This document shows, one piece after another, positions 9,970-22,939 of a stretch of DNA of 64,000 nucleotides. The translations under genes were made by a program, and so were the position numbers. The DNA is from Ophiura sarsii. Its lineage: Eukaryota; Echinodermata; Ophiuroidea; Amphilepidida; Ophiuridae. The notes under the pieces were generated by a model that searched no databases, was not told the DNA's origin, and saw only the letters and a list, made by a program, of their open reading frames with translations. The stretch lies in NCBI GenBank assembly GCA_035610835.1, contig CM069449.1:10683855-10747854 (forward strand). Direction: 5' to 3'. Every line of letters starts with the position of its first letter. The first letter of the stretch is position 1.

Positions 9970-11090
9970 AAATGTTTCACATGATATTTCCCGCGTATTT
10001 TATTTCAGACACGACGTTTTTTTAAAACACTCTTATTCCATTCAAGGTATGTATTTACTAAAACACGCGAGTAGGACACCAACAGTATTATTGTGTGTGA
10101 GAGAAGTTTGGTATAATCCCTCAGGAGTAAAATTTTCTTGAAATAGAAAACATTTTTATTTTAAATTTCCCAAATTTCGCGAAATGAATGTGATGCGAAT
10201 TAACACGCCATCATGAATTTTAAAACACACGGAACTTGTCAAACATGATTCGACGTGATCATTTAAAACAATAGCTTGTATAGTGAGAAACAGAAAAAAG
10301 GTGAGCGTTTAAGTTGAAAATCATCAACCGCAAAATGAATCGGGCATGTCGTTGACTTTATTCTAAGTCTAGAAACAATGGCTCTCATGATATTTGCGTT
10401 TCAGTAAATGACCACAGCGGGTCATTCCGGAGTGAATACGTTGATTTTGTAAAAAGATTCTTAAGAGAGTATTTTGCAGCCAAGTTTTGTTAGCTTGAGG
10501 GGCTCTTAGAGAACCGCAGCTGGGTACACAACTACGTCGATCTGACATATGACCGCACCTCTTTATACTAAATGTTATTACTAAACGTTTTCGTGTAAAG
10601 AGCCGTATCCCCCTTAAGGGTTGTACAATAGGGATAGGCAAACACGATTTGAACTCTTATATATACGAGATGAAATGAAAACCAAAACGGAACATACCAG
10701 AATAAAAACAGTCCTGAATTGAACGTATGAAGGAATTGGTAACAAATCTGGGTAAACATTACTCATTTCACATGGTTAAGCGTTGGTATTGATACATGGA
10801 AAGTATTTTATCCGTCCCTTTGCGTTATCTGAACACTATAACATTGATATCACAGTGACAATGGTTCTATATCCGAAAAGTGGGCTCAAATAGAACCCGT
10901 ATAACTAGTTCAGTTCAGTTTGTATTTACATATTGATTTTGGAGGGCAGACTGAATGAGTTACATAAAAAAGTGGAAAGTGACTAAACATTAGAGTCTCG
11001 CCATTTTATGCATGGTGGAAATGGAATAGTGCATGTGATATAAGTCTGAAGCCATCTTGTCTAGTCCCATCCAGTAGACATGGTAAGGGG
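9970..11090. other. Upstream region of the minus-strand gene, no gene seen
   Basis: No recognisable coding sequence was found. The promoter of the minus-strand gene is expected here, but no TATA box or initiator could be fixed. Confidence 0.35.
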
Positions 11091-11097
11091 CCTTAAC

Positions 11098-11410
11098 AAA
11101 ACCAATAGAAACGAAACGAAATGAAATGAAACCGAACCAAACTAAACACAACCAAAAAAACACAAACCAAAACAACCAAAAAACCACAACAAAACGACAA
11201 CAAAATACGCACAAAAAAAACAGAACAAAACAAATAAACAAAACAAAATAAAACAAAACAAAACAAAACAAAACAAAACAAAACAAAACAAAACAAAACA
11301 AAACAAAACAAAACAAAACAAAAGGTAAGTAACAAAACAAAACAAAAGTAAGTAACAAAATAAAACAATACAAAACAAAAAGTAGGTAACAAAACAAAAC
11401 GAAACAAAAG
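11098..11410. repeat. (AAAAC)n microsatellite
   Basis: The sequence is a long run of AAAAC pentamers, nearly pure from 11225 to 11330 and interrupted by variants (AAACC, AAGTAAGT) on both sides. The long reading frames across it are low-complexity translations and are not genes. Confidence 0.95.
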
Positions 11411-11419
11411 TAAGTAAGT

Positions 11420-11533
11420 AGTTCGATTAAAAAATAAATTGAATAAAAATAAACAGATAAATAAATAAACAAATATTCAGAATCGCTACTCTGGAGAAAC
11501 GGTTGTCAATAATTAAATAAATAAATAAATGAA

Positions 11534-11572
<39 letters not shown>

Positions 11573-11632
11573 ATAGATAAATAAAATAAAAAAATAAAAT
11601 AAAAAATACTAATAGATAAATAAATAAACTAT
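11420..11632. repeat. (AAAT)n microsatellite
   Basis: AAAT/AATA tetramers, purest at 11511-11575, follow directly after the AAAAC tract. Confidence 0.95.
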
Positions 11633-11639
11633 TTGATCC

Positions 11640-12200
11640 TTAGTTTAAGATTTAAGTCGCCAGAACAGAGGTGACATAATGGATATGCTGGAAGCCTTCA
11701 TCAGCGGGAGGCGGACGCCACAAATATGTTTTGACGGTTTACACGATATGTTTATGCAACGTGACCAAATTTAAGGTAGACGTCCAGAATATATAGTAAA
11801 TAGCATATAGCCTATATAGTAACGTTCAACACTATAATATTATGATATAGCATTTTAAGTTCAATGACCTATCACAAAATGAAACAGAACAGCTATCTAC
11901 ACGGGTTTTTCTCTCATTTAACTTTCAGTTTGTAATCAGACGATGGTGGACACGAATTATCTACATTTTCAATTCCCATTGGTTTAGCAAGTAATCGCGG
12001 AAACACACCGAACAATTCCTAAATATCACATTTTTAGGTGCAACTAAATCAAATAATATCAAAACCGATGGAGTTGAAAAATCAACTCCAGTCAAAAATA
12101 TATTTACTTTACTTTTTTCGAAGTTAAAGAAAGATCATGAACAAGTCCGGTTATTTTAAATTAGTTGTGTAGCTCGAAATTTCATATTATATACCTTAAT
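11640..12200. other. Intergenic DNA, no gene seen
   Basis: No conserved frame was found. CAGACGATGGTGGACACG at about 11937 resembles CAGACGACGGTGGACACG at about 26151, so a dispersed repeat may be present. Confidence 0.35.
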
Positions 12201-12697
12201 ATTTCATTTTCATTTTCATTTTCATTTTTATTGATAATGTGTCGTGGCCAAACGGCCAAATTGTACATTATTGACAGATTTAAAAATACATTAAAATATA
12301 AATATTAAAACATTAAACAACAATATCATAAAGAAGACATAACAAATTTAAAAGAAATCACCCACAGTCCCACACCACAGTCGCACCAAAAACAGGCTGT
12401 CGCATACATCAAAAAAAGGATGAACACCTCCCCCACACTCACCCATCACCCACACCACAGTCACGAATCACAGCACCCCCCCGCTCACTCACCCATCACC
12501 CACACCACAGTCACGAATCACAGCACCCCCACCCCACCTTCCCCCATCACACAACCCAACAAACTCACAAGTATCTGGCCGCCCTCAATCACATTTAGGC
12601 ATACTAAAAATATATATTTATAAAAAAACACACCATTATATTGCACAAGAAAATATTACCGGTATATTGAGAATAAAATTATAATATTATATTGCAC

Positions 12698-12890
12698 CAA
12701 GGGCGCGGATCCAATCTTGAAAGTGTGGGGGGGGGGGGGGGGGACATTGCCATTTTTTCACTAGATCGCCAACCTTGATTGATGTATCACCACAAAAAGT
12801 GTGGGGGGGGGGGGGGACATTTGATATTGTGTCAGGAAGTGGGGGGACGTGTCCCCCCCCCCCCCCCGTCCCCCGGGATCTGCGCCCTTG
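12698..12890. mobile_element. hAT-like MITE with CAAGGGCGC termini
   Basis: The 193-bp insert has ends CAAGGGCGCGGATCC and GGATCTGCGCCCTTG and perfect 8-bp direct repeats TATTGCAC (12690..12697, 12891..12898). Two G runs and one C run lie inside. It is a different subfamily from the CAGTGGCG elements, but has the same target length and G-run design. Confidence 0.85.
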
Positions 12891-12929
12891 TATTGCACCA
12901 TGAATGAGTAAAAAGAACAATTAGGATTT

Positions 12930-13595
12930 GTTATTCAACAGGTCAGTAAAATATGGTATGGTGCTCTTTCTGAACCGTTTGGTCCTATATACAAGACAGA
13001 AGGGGGATGGAATTGGAATTGCGCAATTCCCTGCCATGCACAGATTGCCTCGTAGGTGGCATGAGGGTGCGGTTACAATTTGGCAGAGATTTGGCAATTT
13101 TTTTGCTATGATTTTTCCTACGGTCAGAAGGAGTATCCAATCCACATTTTTCGTCTGCATCAGTGTATGAGCTGTATTGTTTTCCAAGCATAATTTTGCA
13201 AGCTCTTCTTTGCACTTTCTCGAGAGTTGTACCTTGATCACATGTCAATGAGGATCCCCAAACTACATCGCCATATTCCAAAAAAGGTCTAACATAGCCT
13301 TTGTAAATAATTGCAAGTTCTTTAAAAGTAAAACCAAATCTTTTTAGATTGCGGAGCATGTACATGCGGCTATTAGCTTTTTTGAGCATTTCCTTAGTTT
13401 GCTTCTCCCATTTTAAGTCATCTTGAAGCCAAATGCCTAAGATTTTAGCAAATTTCACAAACTTAAGGGGAACATCATCAATAGTCATAGTTGGTGTTGG
13501 AGGGTCCCGCATGAAACATACTTGAAGCCCCTGACACTTGGATGGATTAAGTGTCAAATTATTGTTTTTGGTCCAATTAACAAAATATATTTAGG
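12930..13595 (-). pseudogene. LINE reverse transcriptase C-terminal region, frameshifted
   Basis: The minus-strand frame holds NPSKCQGLQVCF, then FAKILGIWLQDDLKWEKQ, YKGYVRPFLEYGDVVWG and KVQRRACKIMLG, which are the thumb and connection motifs of jockey/CR1/L2-type reverse transcriptases. The catalytic YADD box is upstream and missing. After about 13100 the reading moves to another frame, where the usual end motif is found (CLVYRTKRFRKSTIPYFTDL), so there is at least one frameshift. It is an inactive relic. Confidence 0.8.
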
Positions 13596-14029
13596 GGAAA
13601 TGATAGAAAAGAGATATACAAATATTTTGAACTGCAATTTGAACTACCAAGAACTACCAAATAACAAGTTTAACAAATAAAAATCAATAGAAATAAAAGA
13701 GATAGTTTAAAGGTAATAATATTTTATACTTAACAATATTCTGGCCTTTATAATATATACGTACCGAAAATTTGATATAGAATTCTACGGCAACTTCTTC
13801 ACGATGGTTGTGTGGTGCAACGGTTAGGTTATCGGCGCTCAACCACGAAGTCTCTATTTGTTAAAGATAGGTGTGTTTTAAATATGAAATACCGGTATGA
13901 AATAAAACTGCCACAAAATAAAAAAAGGGTTTTCTTTCTTCCATACACCTGGGACAAGACAGAGACTATATAAATGTATCTCGAAGGGAAAGTTCCCCTC
14001 TACTATGCGCAAATTCACGGGTGAAGGTT

Positions 14030-15280
14030 TTATAGGGGGCGCACTATTATGGTCGTAGGAAACCAGACGACCTAAGCGACCTAAGACCTAAAACATGATT
14101 TGTGGCACAGAAATATATAGTACATTAATGGTAAAAAAAAGCTGATTGTGATTTAGAGTAGAAACTGATTTGCTTTGATGATAGCAGAATTGAGTTCCTA
14201 TAACATTCAGAATTGGTTATTTGTAATTAATTTTTACTCTCTTAATTCCAAAGATTGAAAATTCAATCTAAAAGATTGACTTTTCAATCTTTCATAGATT
14301 GCCGTGAGGGAACAAACTTTTAAGTTTGACATTCAATCTTTTTCAGATTGGAAGGTTTCAATTTGGAAAATATTGAAGATATCAATCTATTAGATTGATA
14401 TGTTCAATATAATTTGGATTGAAAACATTTCCAATCCAGAATTTAGATTTAACTATAATTTATTGGATTGAAAGTTTCAATCGCTTTTCGATTGAAAAGT
14501 TTTCAATCTGTAGTAAAAGATTGATATTTTCAAACCTACATATTTATATTTTCCTACACACGAATATATGACTGGCAATTGGAAGAACAATGATTGGGCT
14601 TTTTATTGACATTCTCCCAAAAAAGTGTTCATGTGTACAGTTTTTTTGTGAATTAATGTTCTTACTTGCCATTTAATTATGAAATAGTTTATGTTGCAGA
14701 TAGAATCATTTATTGAAATGTATACATATACAATCCAAAGTGTTTCAAAACCAATATGACCTACCTAACTGCGCATATGTTGAATTCAATCTTTTTCTAG
14801 ATTGACACTTTAGTCGAGATTGACGGTACAAACACAGGTGTAGAGTGCAGTAATATGTATCAATCTTTTCCCAGATTGACTCAAAGCTACTCATTGTCAC
14901 GAGTTTTTATCATGTTTTCAATCTAAATCCAATCTAATAGATTGAGAAAAAAGTCAATCTGTAAAAGACGGACATTTTCAATCTTTTGATTTAAGAGAGT
15001 ACGTGGAACAAAATACGAATTTTAAATTGTGAATGGCTCCGTCTGACAGTGACAGAGGAGGGGCGTGGCGTTATTTGCATTTTATGAATATTGTAATCAG
15101 ATCAGTTGGGAAGGACGCTGGATCGTGATGACATCGTTTGAGGTCATGAATAGTCATGGCTGAATATTCATTCACAACGAATGATTGACAGTTTACGCTT
15201 AACTTCCTGGTGAAGAACTGGTAGAGTGCGCTATACTGTGAACCAAATCTCAACAATGGGCAGATACGGTGTTACATAGG
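14030..15280. repeat. Dispersed repeat, copy 1 (interrupted)
   Basis: Flanks of the AGATTGA element (14040-14234 and 15002-15275) match, in inverse orientation, 41800-42290. Shared blocks include GAGATTTGGTTCACAGTATA, AATGATTGACAGTTTACGCT and CATCAAAGCA-type segments. It has no coding capacity and its family is unknown. Confidence 0.7.
14237..14999. mobile_element. Long AGATTGA-motif MITE, TA target duplication
   Basis: The 763-bp element has ends CTCTCTTAATTCC and TTAAGAGAG and lies between TA dinucleotides (14235-14236, 15000-15001). Its interior is a series of AGATTGA/TCAATCT words. The repeat it interrupts has an inverted, unoccupied copy at about 41800-42290; the empty site there (ATTTTAACATGG) aligns to the join of the two flanks, which confirms the insertion and its TA duplication. 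Confidence 0.9.
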
Positions 15281-15430
15281 CGTGGACAAGATCGTTCAAG
15301 CTACATGTAGTGTTGCCGGTGTGAGGTGAACTTGCCCTCATGTTAACACTTTCCGCGCGGCTATTAGTTACTTTTACCATTTATACAAAAGAGATTTGTA
15401 TACAAAATGTTTTTACGTAGTGTTGGAGTT

Positions 15431-15612
15431 ACGAGCGTATTATTAGCTAGTAGTTCCTTATTTGAGGACTGAATGTCAACATTAAAGATATGGCTTTCGA
15501 TAAACTAAGAATGAACCAAGTTTACGTGCGTATTATTAACTGGTAACTTTCTTATTTGAAGACTGTATGTCAACATAGCCTAATATTAAAGATATGGCTT
15601 TCGATAAACTTA
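15431..15612 (+). repeat. Two-copy tandem repeat of about 115 bp
   Basis: AAAGATATGGCTTTCGATAA occurs at about 15485 and 15590, preceded in both by ACGTRCGTATTATTA-type and CTTATTTGARGACTG blocks. The second copy carries a small insertion. Confidence 0.7.
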
Positions 15613-16047
15613 CGAACCATGGACCCAGACCTGTTGTTTCAGTTTACGTTGACCATGTTGATATTATACACCTAACACAAAAGGTTCCTGACTAGGTAAT
15701 TATATTTTAGATTATTCAAAATCAAAACTTTATATGTTAGATAAATTAAAATCAAAACTCATTACCCAAAATCTGATACATTAAGTATACATGAGTGAAT
15801 ACTTTTAAAGTTATGATTTGATTTGATTGGATTTAATTCGGTATCTCCACATATAACAATGACAATGATAAAAAGATTAAGAACCTTAAGCTACACTTAA
15901 AAATACAAAAATTGGGGGGAGATACAAGCAGGATAACACTATAAGCCCGAAGTCTTATTTCCGAAGGGACCTAAGGAAAACCAAAAATACTTCAAATAAC
16001 ATCAAGAGACACAACAATTACACCAACAGACCCTTTATGCCTTAAAT

Positions 16048-16186
16048 TAAAGTCACCAGACCAACCAAAAACACAAATAGTAGCAAATTATTTTTCTACG
16101 GGATATAATTGCTTAGTAAGCCATGCACCATACAAATCAATGGTATCCCACAGAAAAATAATTCAAACTGTCTGGTGACTTTAGCC
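16048..16186. repeat. Hairpin element, AAAGTCACCAGAC arms
   Basis: AAAGTCACCAGACCAACC on the left is mirrored by GTCTGGTGACTTT on the right, and TTATTTTTCTACGGGATA by TATCCCACAGAAAAATAA. It is probably a small MITE. Confidence 0.55.
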
Positions 16187-16261
16187 ATCATAACCTGTCC
16201 ACTCAATATTTATGAATGCCGTATCAAATTACGATGAAGATATCTTATTTACAGAAAAAAA

Positions 16262-16376
16262 GTACCCGTGTTATATTGTTTGACATAAATGCGGAACAAT
16301 AACACCGCAGGCGGAGTTGATCTACCCAAAAATAATACTACCGAACGCATTCATGTCAGAAAATATAACACGGGTA
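16262..16376. repeat. Hairpin element, GTACCCGTGTTATATT arms
   Basis: GTACCCGTGTTATATT with TTTGACATAAATGCG is mirrored by CGCATTCATGTCA with AATATAACACGGGTAC. Confidence 0.6.
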
Positions 16377-16979
16377 CGGTCTATTAAACAGGCATATACT
16401 TTAGACATTTATTTAATCAAATTTGTACCTTTAATTGACCACATTTAATTTGTCAACGTTTACCTCTGTTAGTATCGAATAACCCCAAAACATTCCATCC
16501 AACCCCGTGCGGTGAGTACGCCATGCGCCAGCGTAACGCGTCGCATAAGCACGCAGGAGAATCGCAGTAGACGCACTACAGAAGTGCGAGTTACGTTAAC
16601 AAAACTATGGGTTTACCACGCACTGCGCGCGGGTGGTCAGGCTAATTAATGTACGCCGTGTTAAGTTGTCTCATATTAAAAGCCTCAGATTTCTCTGAAT
16701 ATCAATAAGAATTGCTTAAACATTCTTAGCTGTTAAGACTATTGATTATGATTTAATAGCTAACTGTATATAAGCCCGCTAGTATTATTACATGTATGTT
16801 ATGGCAACGATAGTATTCCCCAAGATATTCACATTTTTGGTGGCAAGGGTAAGGAGAGTATTCAACCCCCAACATATCATTACACACGATACTAACAGGG
16901 AATTAAATTGCTCATCCCAACTGAAAGTGCGAAATAAACACATAACAAGCCGCGCACGCCGCTGAATGTCCAAACTCGA

Positions 16980-17113
16980 AGTAGCAGCAAGGACATTCAC
17001 CGGCGTAGGACCTAATGGGGGGGGGGGGGGGGGGGGCTCCATTCCACACCCACACCAATTGATTTGCAAGCCCCCTGCCCCCCCACCCCCACCCCGCTGG
17101 TTACGCCACTGGT
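16980..17113. mobile_element. Probable degraded poly(G) hAT-like MITE
   Basis: The right end GGTTACGCCACTG is the intact family terminus and a G run precedes it (17018-17036). The left end (CACCGGCGTAGGACC) is a poor match and no 8-bp direct repeat could be found, so the limits are uncertain. Confidence 0.4.
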
Positions 17114-17614
17114 GATTGCATACGGGGAAATCGTTCTATCGGCTCCCACTTGAGTTAGTGCATACCTATTCAGCGTCGTAATCATAGACTAATTACTTAG
17201 AGACTGCTCATTCCGCATTCCAACACACACGGCGCGCTGAAGCCGACAGCGGCCAATATCGTCATGACAGCGGCCAATATCGTCATGACAACGCGTCAAC
17301 ACTTGCGTAGTTTCGACGCAACTTGTGCGTTGAGCGTATAATCAGCACGCCAACATATACGCGTCCATGACAGAAGCGCATTGTTGTGTGTTTCAGATCA
17401 ACACGCAGGGGGAACGCTACAAGAAAAAGTGACGCACTCAAGCACGCGCGTAGAGGGACGTTTTTCGGGAAGTGCGTAATTGTTGTTGTCATGGTTCGAT
17501 TTTTCGTTCTTTGGCTTCAATTTTTAAGCGTCGTGAGCAGCCTCTGGTCGTAATACTATGGACATAATTACAACAACGCGTGCGTACCGTGCGTGCTTGA
17601 GTACATGCGTATGA

Positions 17615-18082
17615 GGGTGCACACAACTATTAGAGTCTACATCAGAGCTTCCGGCCATCGCCATCACCCAGATAGTCCCTAAATAACGGAAAGAATGATT
17701 CATATCGGACATTATTTGGCATCAAAGATGATTGAATTTGGTGTCTATTTGTTCACTGAATTGTACCCGATATATTTTAAATGAAAAGAGTATACATCTA
17801 ACGTTTTAGTTTAAAATATTGGCGGAAGGATACACATTGAACACAACGCGCTACAAGGTGTGATTTCTTGTTCAAAATGACTACGCTGTATAAAGAGGGA
17901 AATATTGAAAAATCTATGAAGGCAACCCGACCTGAATTTTTGACCCAAGTTAGATCTATGTGTGTTAATTACTATTCCAAAATTTTATAAACGTAGTTGC
18001 AAGGTAACTCAAGATATCGCCGTTTACCTAAGGCACATTTCCCATAGAAACACACTATAGCGCGTAATAGTTTTGTGCACCC
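17615..18082. mobile_element. GGGTGCACACAACTATTA element, copy 1
   Basis: This 468-bp element has terminal inverted repeats GGGTGCACACAACTATTA / TAATAGTTTTGTGCACCC. It is preceded by ATGA and followed by TTAA. It is directly repeated at 18751..19188. Confidence 0.75.
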
Positions 18083-18499
18083 TTAAAGTGCACAAGATAG
18101 TCTTTAAATCCAGGAATTTGGGTTGTAAAAATTGGTTTGTTTAGCACTTATGTTAGATTTGTTTAGCATTTGATGTTAGATTTATATTTTGAAAATACAT
18201 TAATGTAATAATTTCAAAATTGGGCATTATTTTTTATATTTGTTAATTCATTAAACAGCGAGCGGGTCATAATACGGGCCAAAAGGGCACAATGACGTGT
18301 GGCGTCGCAAATGTTGACAAAAAGTCTAGCATCTTTATTTGTCAGACCATCTTTAAATGATTCTGGTGAGCGACATTTTGTTCGATTTTTCAAAAATATA
18401 TTTAATAAAACAAAACATATAACATCCATTGACATAACAAAACAATCCTATTAAACATATGACTTGTCTAACTCCGTCCGACGGGCGGGATAGTGTGTG

Positions 18500-18560
18500 C
18501 GTGGGAGGGGAGGGGGGGGGGGGGTGGGGGGGGGGGGGGTGGGGGGGGGGGGGGGGGGGC
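18500..18560. repeat. Poly(G) tract
   Basis: G runs broken only by single A or T bases extend for about 55 bases. The segment lies between the two GGGTGCAC elements and may belong to a degraded poly(G) MITE. Confidence 0.7.
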
Positions 18561-18750
18561 TAAAGCGAGTAAAAAAGCACCAGAATTCGAAATTCGGACA
18601 TTTCTAGTGTGTAGATAGCTTCTTATACATGGTGTATCTACCAAACCGGTTATACGAATTAAGTGAAAATTCACAATTTTATTTCTAATTATCTGTTCTT
18701 TAATATGATCATGACATTTCTGAACATAGAATGAAAAAAGGCCTCTTTAA

Positions 18751-19188
18751 GGGTGCACACAACTATTAAAGTCTACATCAGAGCTTCCGGCCATCGCCAT
18801 CACCCAGCTAGTCCCTAAATAACGGAAAGAATGATTCATATCGGACATTATTTGGCATCAAATATGATTGAATTTGGTCTCTATTTGTTCACTGAATTGT
18901 ATCCGATATATTTTAAATGAAAAGAGTATACATCTAACGTTTTAGTTTAAATATTGGCGGAAGGATACACATTGAACACAACGCGCTACAAGGTGTGATT
19001 TCTTGTTCAAAATGACTACGCTGTATAAATAGGGAAATATTGAAAAATCTAAGAGGGCAACCCGACCTGAATTTTTGACCCATGTTAGATCTATGTGTGT
19101 TAATTACTATTCCAAAATTTTATAAACGTAGTTGCAAGGCACATTTCCCATAGAAACACACTATAGCGCGTAATAGTTGTGTGCACCC
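18751..19188. mobile_element. GGGTGCACACAACTATTA element, copy 2
   Basis: This 438-bp direct copy of 17615..18082 has about 30 bp missing near its right end. It is preceded by TTAA and followed by ATGA, so the outer flanks of the pair match each other and the inner flanks match each other. Confidence 0.75.
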
Positions 19189-20689
19189 ATGACAATACGT
19201 GCGTAAACTCGGAAGTGCGTACCGGCCGATTTCAAAAAATGACCGCGCGTCCTGATTAGCCAATCCTGATATCGTCACGCGCATGCATGCATAGTTGTTC
19301 GCGCAGTTCATGCATCTAGACGCAGCTCCACGAACAACAACAAAGCACGCTCGCGTGAAATAGCTTCAATTCAGTTCATAGCATTATAGCAAAGATCATA
19401 GTGTGTGTATTCAGACACTACAACAACTGGGTAACTGGGCGGTAGGAAGTTGGGGTAAGGGTTGATATTTTTTTCAATCTCAGGTTTGAATATTTTTCTT
19501 CTTCAATTTTCCTCCCAGCAGGAGAGTTTTTTTGTAGTGATTGTTAGGGGAGAATTGTCTTCTTCTTGTGTGTATGATTGTTAGAAGGATTTGTTTTACT
19601 TTAAACATAAACATAAAGGAAAACTGACATTCCAGCTTAATAATGTGCGTGGAACATGCTGAAACAGTCATTAAAATATCCATATCCAAACTCTCAAGTG
19701 ATTTTATAGCGTTTTTCTACCGATTTTACCCCGGTATTACAACGGTATTTTTTTCTATTGTTAAAAGCATCGGAAAAAGATCGGTGATTAACTAGAGCCT
19801 CTCTACTTATCTGGCGTTAACAATAGAACTATTGTAGTACTCTCGATGGCTCAACAGATGAAAGCGCGAGGAAGGTTGTGTTATTAAGCTGACCAATGTT
19901 CACCCGACCCCCGTTGTGACGTAAAGAGCGACCCATTTGCCAGATTGTACATCTATCGGGTTTCTAGTATAAGTGCCAGGTTTTATCATGGTAGGTGATA
20001 GAGGCTAATCGCGACACTCCTCAAACCCCGACTCAAACGAGATATGTTTGTAGCCGCCTATTCATTGCTAGGCTTATCGTAATCCACTCGTTAACGTCAT
20101 AAGAATAATCCTCCTTGAAGTGGCCTTTAAAGACTATTGTTCAGCCGTGGATGATTTTTGAGTAAGCAGTACAAGCATGGATAATGTTATCAATGAATAC
20201 TAAACAATATGGGAGCCATTAAACATACAACGTGTTATTGTTTTCTGGTTTAGGCATAATGTGTGTAATCAAGTAGCATTATGAATCTTACTCCCCTAAA
20301 TAGTGTCATTTTTCTGCGTTTTTAGACTATTTAAGAATGTTGCATACACTCTGAACGTGACCTAATAAATAATAAATATGAAGAAATTAAGTAATTAATG
20401 TAAATAAATAATATATAAATTAATAATTATATCAATAAAATAAACTGTATTTAGGCCTATTTATAATTCATTGATTGATAAATAATTAAATAAACATAAA
20501 CAATTAAGAAAGTAAATACAAAATAAATAAATAACGTTAAAATTATGTCAATATAAATGAAAACCCCGAACGGACGTATAATGAGAGAACAATAATAAAT
20601 ATTATATTTCGGCATACTTAAAACCCTAACCGACCTCTACCCAGACTCGACCGCTCTAAGTATAGAGCACAAGGAATATAAACCGCCAC

Positions 20690-20755
20690 AAAGATTCGAA
20701 CGTACGGCCTGCTGATTGAGAGTCCTAATATTTACCAACTGAGCTATTTCGATTT
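20690..20755 (-). pseudogene. tRNA-like relic
   Basis: The minus strand has TAGCTCAGTTGGTAAATATTAGG (A-box region) and CGTTCGAATC (B box) at tRNA-like spacing. The acceptor and T stems do not pair well, so a functional tRNA is unlikely. Confidence 0.45.
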
Positions 20756-22499
20756 TCCTGAAATCCTCAGCGCTTTATACCCAAATATAGTTCTCATTCA
20801 ACTATTCCCTAAATACACACGGATTTTTCAACACGGTGTTGTTGTCTGTAAAATGAGTCTATGATTTATTAGATTTAACGAATAACAAATCCCGTACTTT
20901 GTGAAACGATTCTTAAGTTATTTTCGTTCGGCCTATATATATATATAATTTTTGAACAACATTAAAAGCTATTCGCGGTCTGATAAATGTACAATTTAAC
21001 AAAACCCCTAGTATACCCCACTCCCCCCCCTCCACCTCCCAACTCAAAGGTTGCATTCATGACTCAACGATTTTCACGAAACTTATGTAAATCCCTATCG
21101 ATTGCACAGTCAGACATCAAGGAATTACCTCAATAGAATCCACTTCACTCATGCGTGTCCGTAACAAAAGGTTCTTGTTCCCGTAGTATTCGTTGTTCAG
21201 ATCAATTTGATGCAAGTCTTACTGTTCAAAGAATGACCTATACATTTGGCGGGTTATTTAAACGAGTATCCGTCAACATGCGTGTTGATCTGTAGTATTA
21301 GTCTTTTCAAATTTGTGAACAGACTTTAGTTCCTACAAATATGACCGACTCATGGGTGGCTTCTATTGCTAGTATTAACATCACATTATCTAAATCAATA
21401 TTCAATACATATAGCATTGAATATAATTTAGATTACAAAAAGGATTTGGTTTTTCTGTCACGAGGAGGACAAGGAAAACATTCAATTGTACCTGTCCAAT
21501 TACTGTATCCGATTTCGTATCGAATAATGTTAAAATCCATGTTCTGTTTCTTATAATTTTATTGCTACTGGTCACAGGTCACTAATAGGTATATCAAATA
21601 AGGTATATCAAATAAGGTGGGATCGTTTCAAAAAATCCTTAAAATCGTGATACGTGTCTCTATTTTAAATAGAAGTTGTCAAAAAAACATAACATTTTGG
21701 TATCATATTAAAGACAATTTATCCAGCTACCGAATGAAAAAAGAATTAAGCCACATGTTTCGCAACAGTGAAGTTATCAATGTTAACGTCGAGTGAGTCA
21801 AGGGTGGGACCGGTGGATGAGGCGCCCATAGGTTTCTACACAAAATAGCGGAAAACTAGAACTTTTGAAATTGATGCCATTTTAAAAGTATACATAGGAA
21901 AGTTTTCAAACTTCTCATATGTGTTAATAACATGTGCCTGCTACTATGAATACTAATATTGAATTGTTATCTAGACATTCTCTACTAGAATATGATGTTC
22001 AATTCAGGGAGTGTTTTAATGTAAAGAATACACAGTTTTATTGGCCAAATCGCAGTCTCTCTATTTCATTTGTGTGACTCTTCGGTCCTTTTCTACCCTG
22101 GGTAGTAAAACATTTAACTAAAAAATCCAGAAGTGTTTCTTCACAGAATTTTTCATAGATTTATGAAAAAATTGCTATTTAGACCTATTTTGGACCACCC
22201 TGTATTCAAAATAAAAGGAACTTTAACGATATTCATGTAGTTCATTTTGATAACCATTTTCTTTTAAATTAAATAGTGCATGCTAACTAAATTTCATAGA
22301 ATATTATATACAAACCTTCATTTTAAGCATTATTTCATCATACTTTTAGACACCCTGTACTTTTCCTGTGTACATTTTGGGCAAATGATTCTTAGCAAAT
22401 TTGGTAGCACCTTCTGCGGTTGTTCTGATTTTGGTGACCATTTTCAGCTAAACCCTAACTGTACAAACTATCAAAATATTTTGTGAGGAGCAAAAACGA

Positions 22500-22939
22500 T
22501 CAACTTTTTTATGTTCCACCCTGTTTTACACACCCTGTATAATTTGATTCTTTTTTTGCAAAAATGAAAAACCTTGAATCATAAGCTTTCCAACAATATA
22601 TAGTTTGTGGGTCATTAAGTATGTAAAACTTAAGTTTTGTCCCGTTTAATCAGAATTGGTGCATTTCTCAACATTATTAGAAGTGAAACATTTTTTTGGA
22701 CCAGTTTGAGACTTCTGACCTACTACGTATGTAGCTCCTTATAATAAAACAACAATCAAAAACCACACACACAAAAAGCCCCCAACAAACAAAAACAAAA
22801 ACAACAAAAACCAAATTCAACCCCCCCCCCCCAAAAAAAAAAGTAAGAAAAAACAGAAGAAATAAATATAAAGGGACAACATAAGTAAATATAATCATAA
22901 ATATGGGTAAAAACCGTGGGACGTACAAAATAAAGGTAC
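22500..22939. other. AT-rich DNA with mariner-type end motifs, no gene seen
   Basis: ACACCCTGTA motifs at about 22350 and 22520, and CCACCCTGTA at about 22197, resemble mariner-type ends, but partners were not resolved. Reading frames here are not conserved-looking. Confidence 0.3.

Larger units (their letters stand above)
12205..13600 (-). mobile_element. 5'-truncated LINE (jockey/CR1-like group), 3' end
   Basis: On the minus strand the element begins inside the reverse transcriptase at about 13600, ends its coding part near 12930 and finishes in a 3' UTR with a (TGAAAA)n-type tail at about 12205. The 3' UTR contains a two-copy repeat (CCCATCACCCACACCACAGT, 12430-12530) and a TTGGCC...GGCCA stem-loop near 12245. 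It is broken by a hAT-like MITE at 12698..12890. The 5' truncation and simple tail fit target-primed reverse transcription. Confidence 0.75.

Noticed and set aside
10990..11472. Long minus-strand frames rich in Phe, Cys, Leu and Val
   Set aside because: They are translations of the (AAAAC)n microsatellite and have no independent support.
16500..17720. CpG- and GCGT-rich stretch as a possible CpG-island promoter
   Set aside because: It is uneven and overlaps repeats, and no exon starts nearby on either strand; the evidence is too weak.
20690..20755. Functional tRNA gene
   Set aside because: The A and B boxes are present but the stems do not pair; kept only as a tRNA-like relic. The same applies to the sites at 3.6, 23.0, 23.3 and 33.2 kb.
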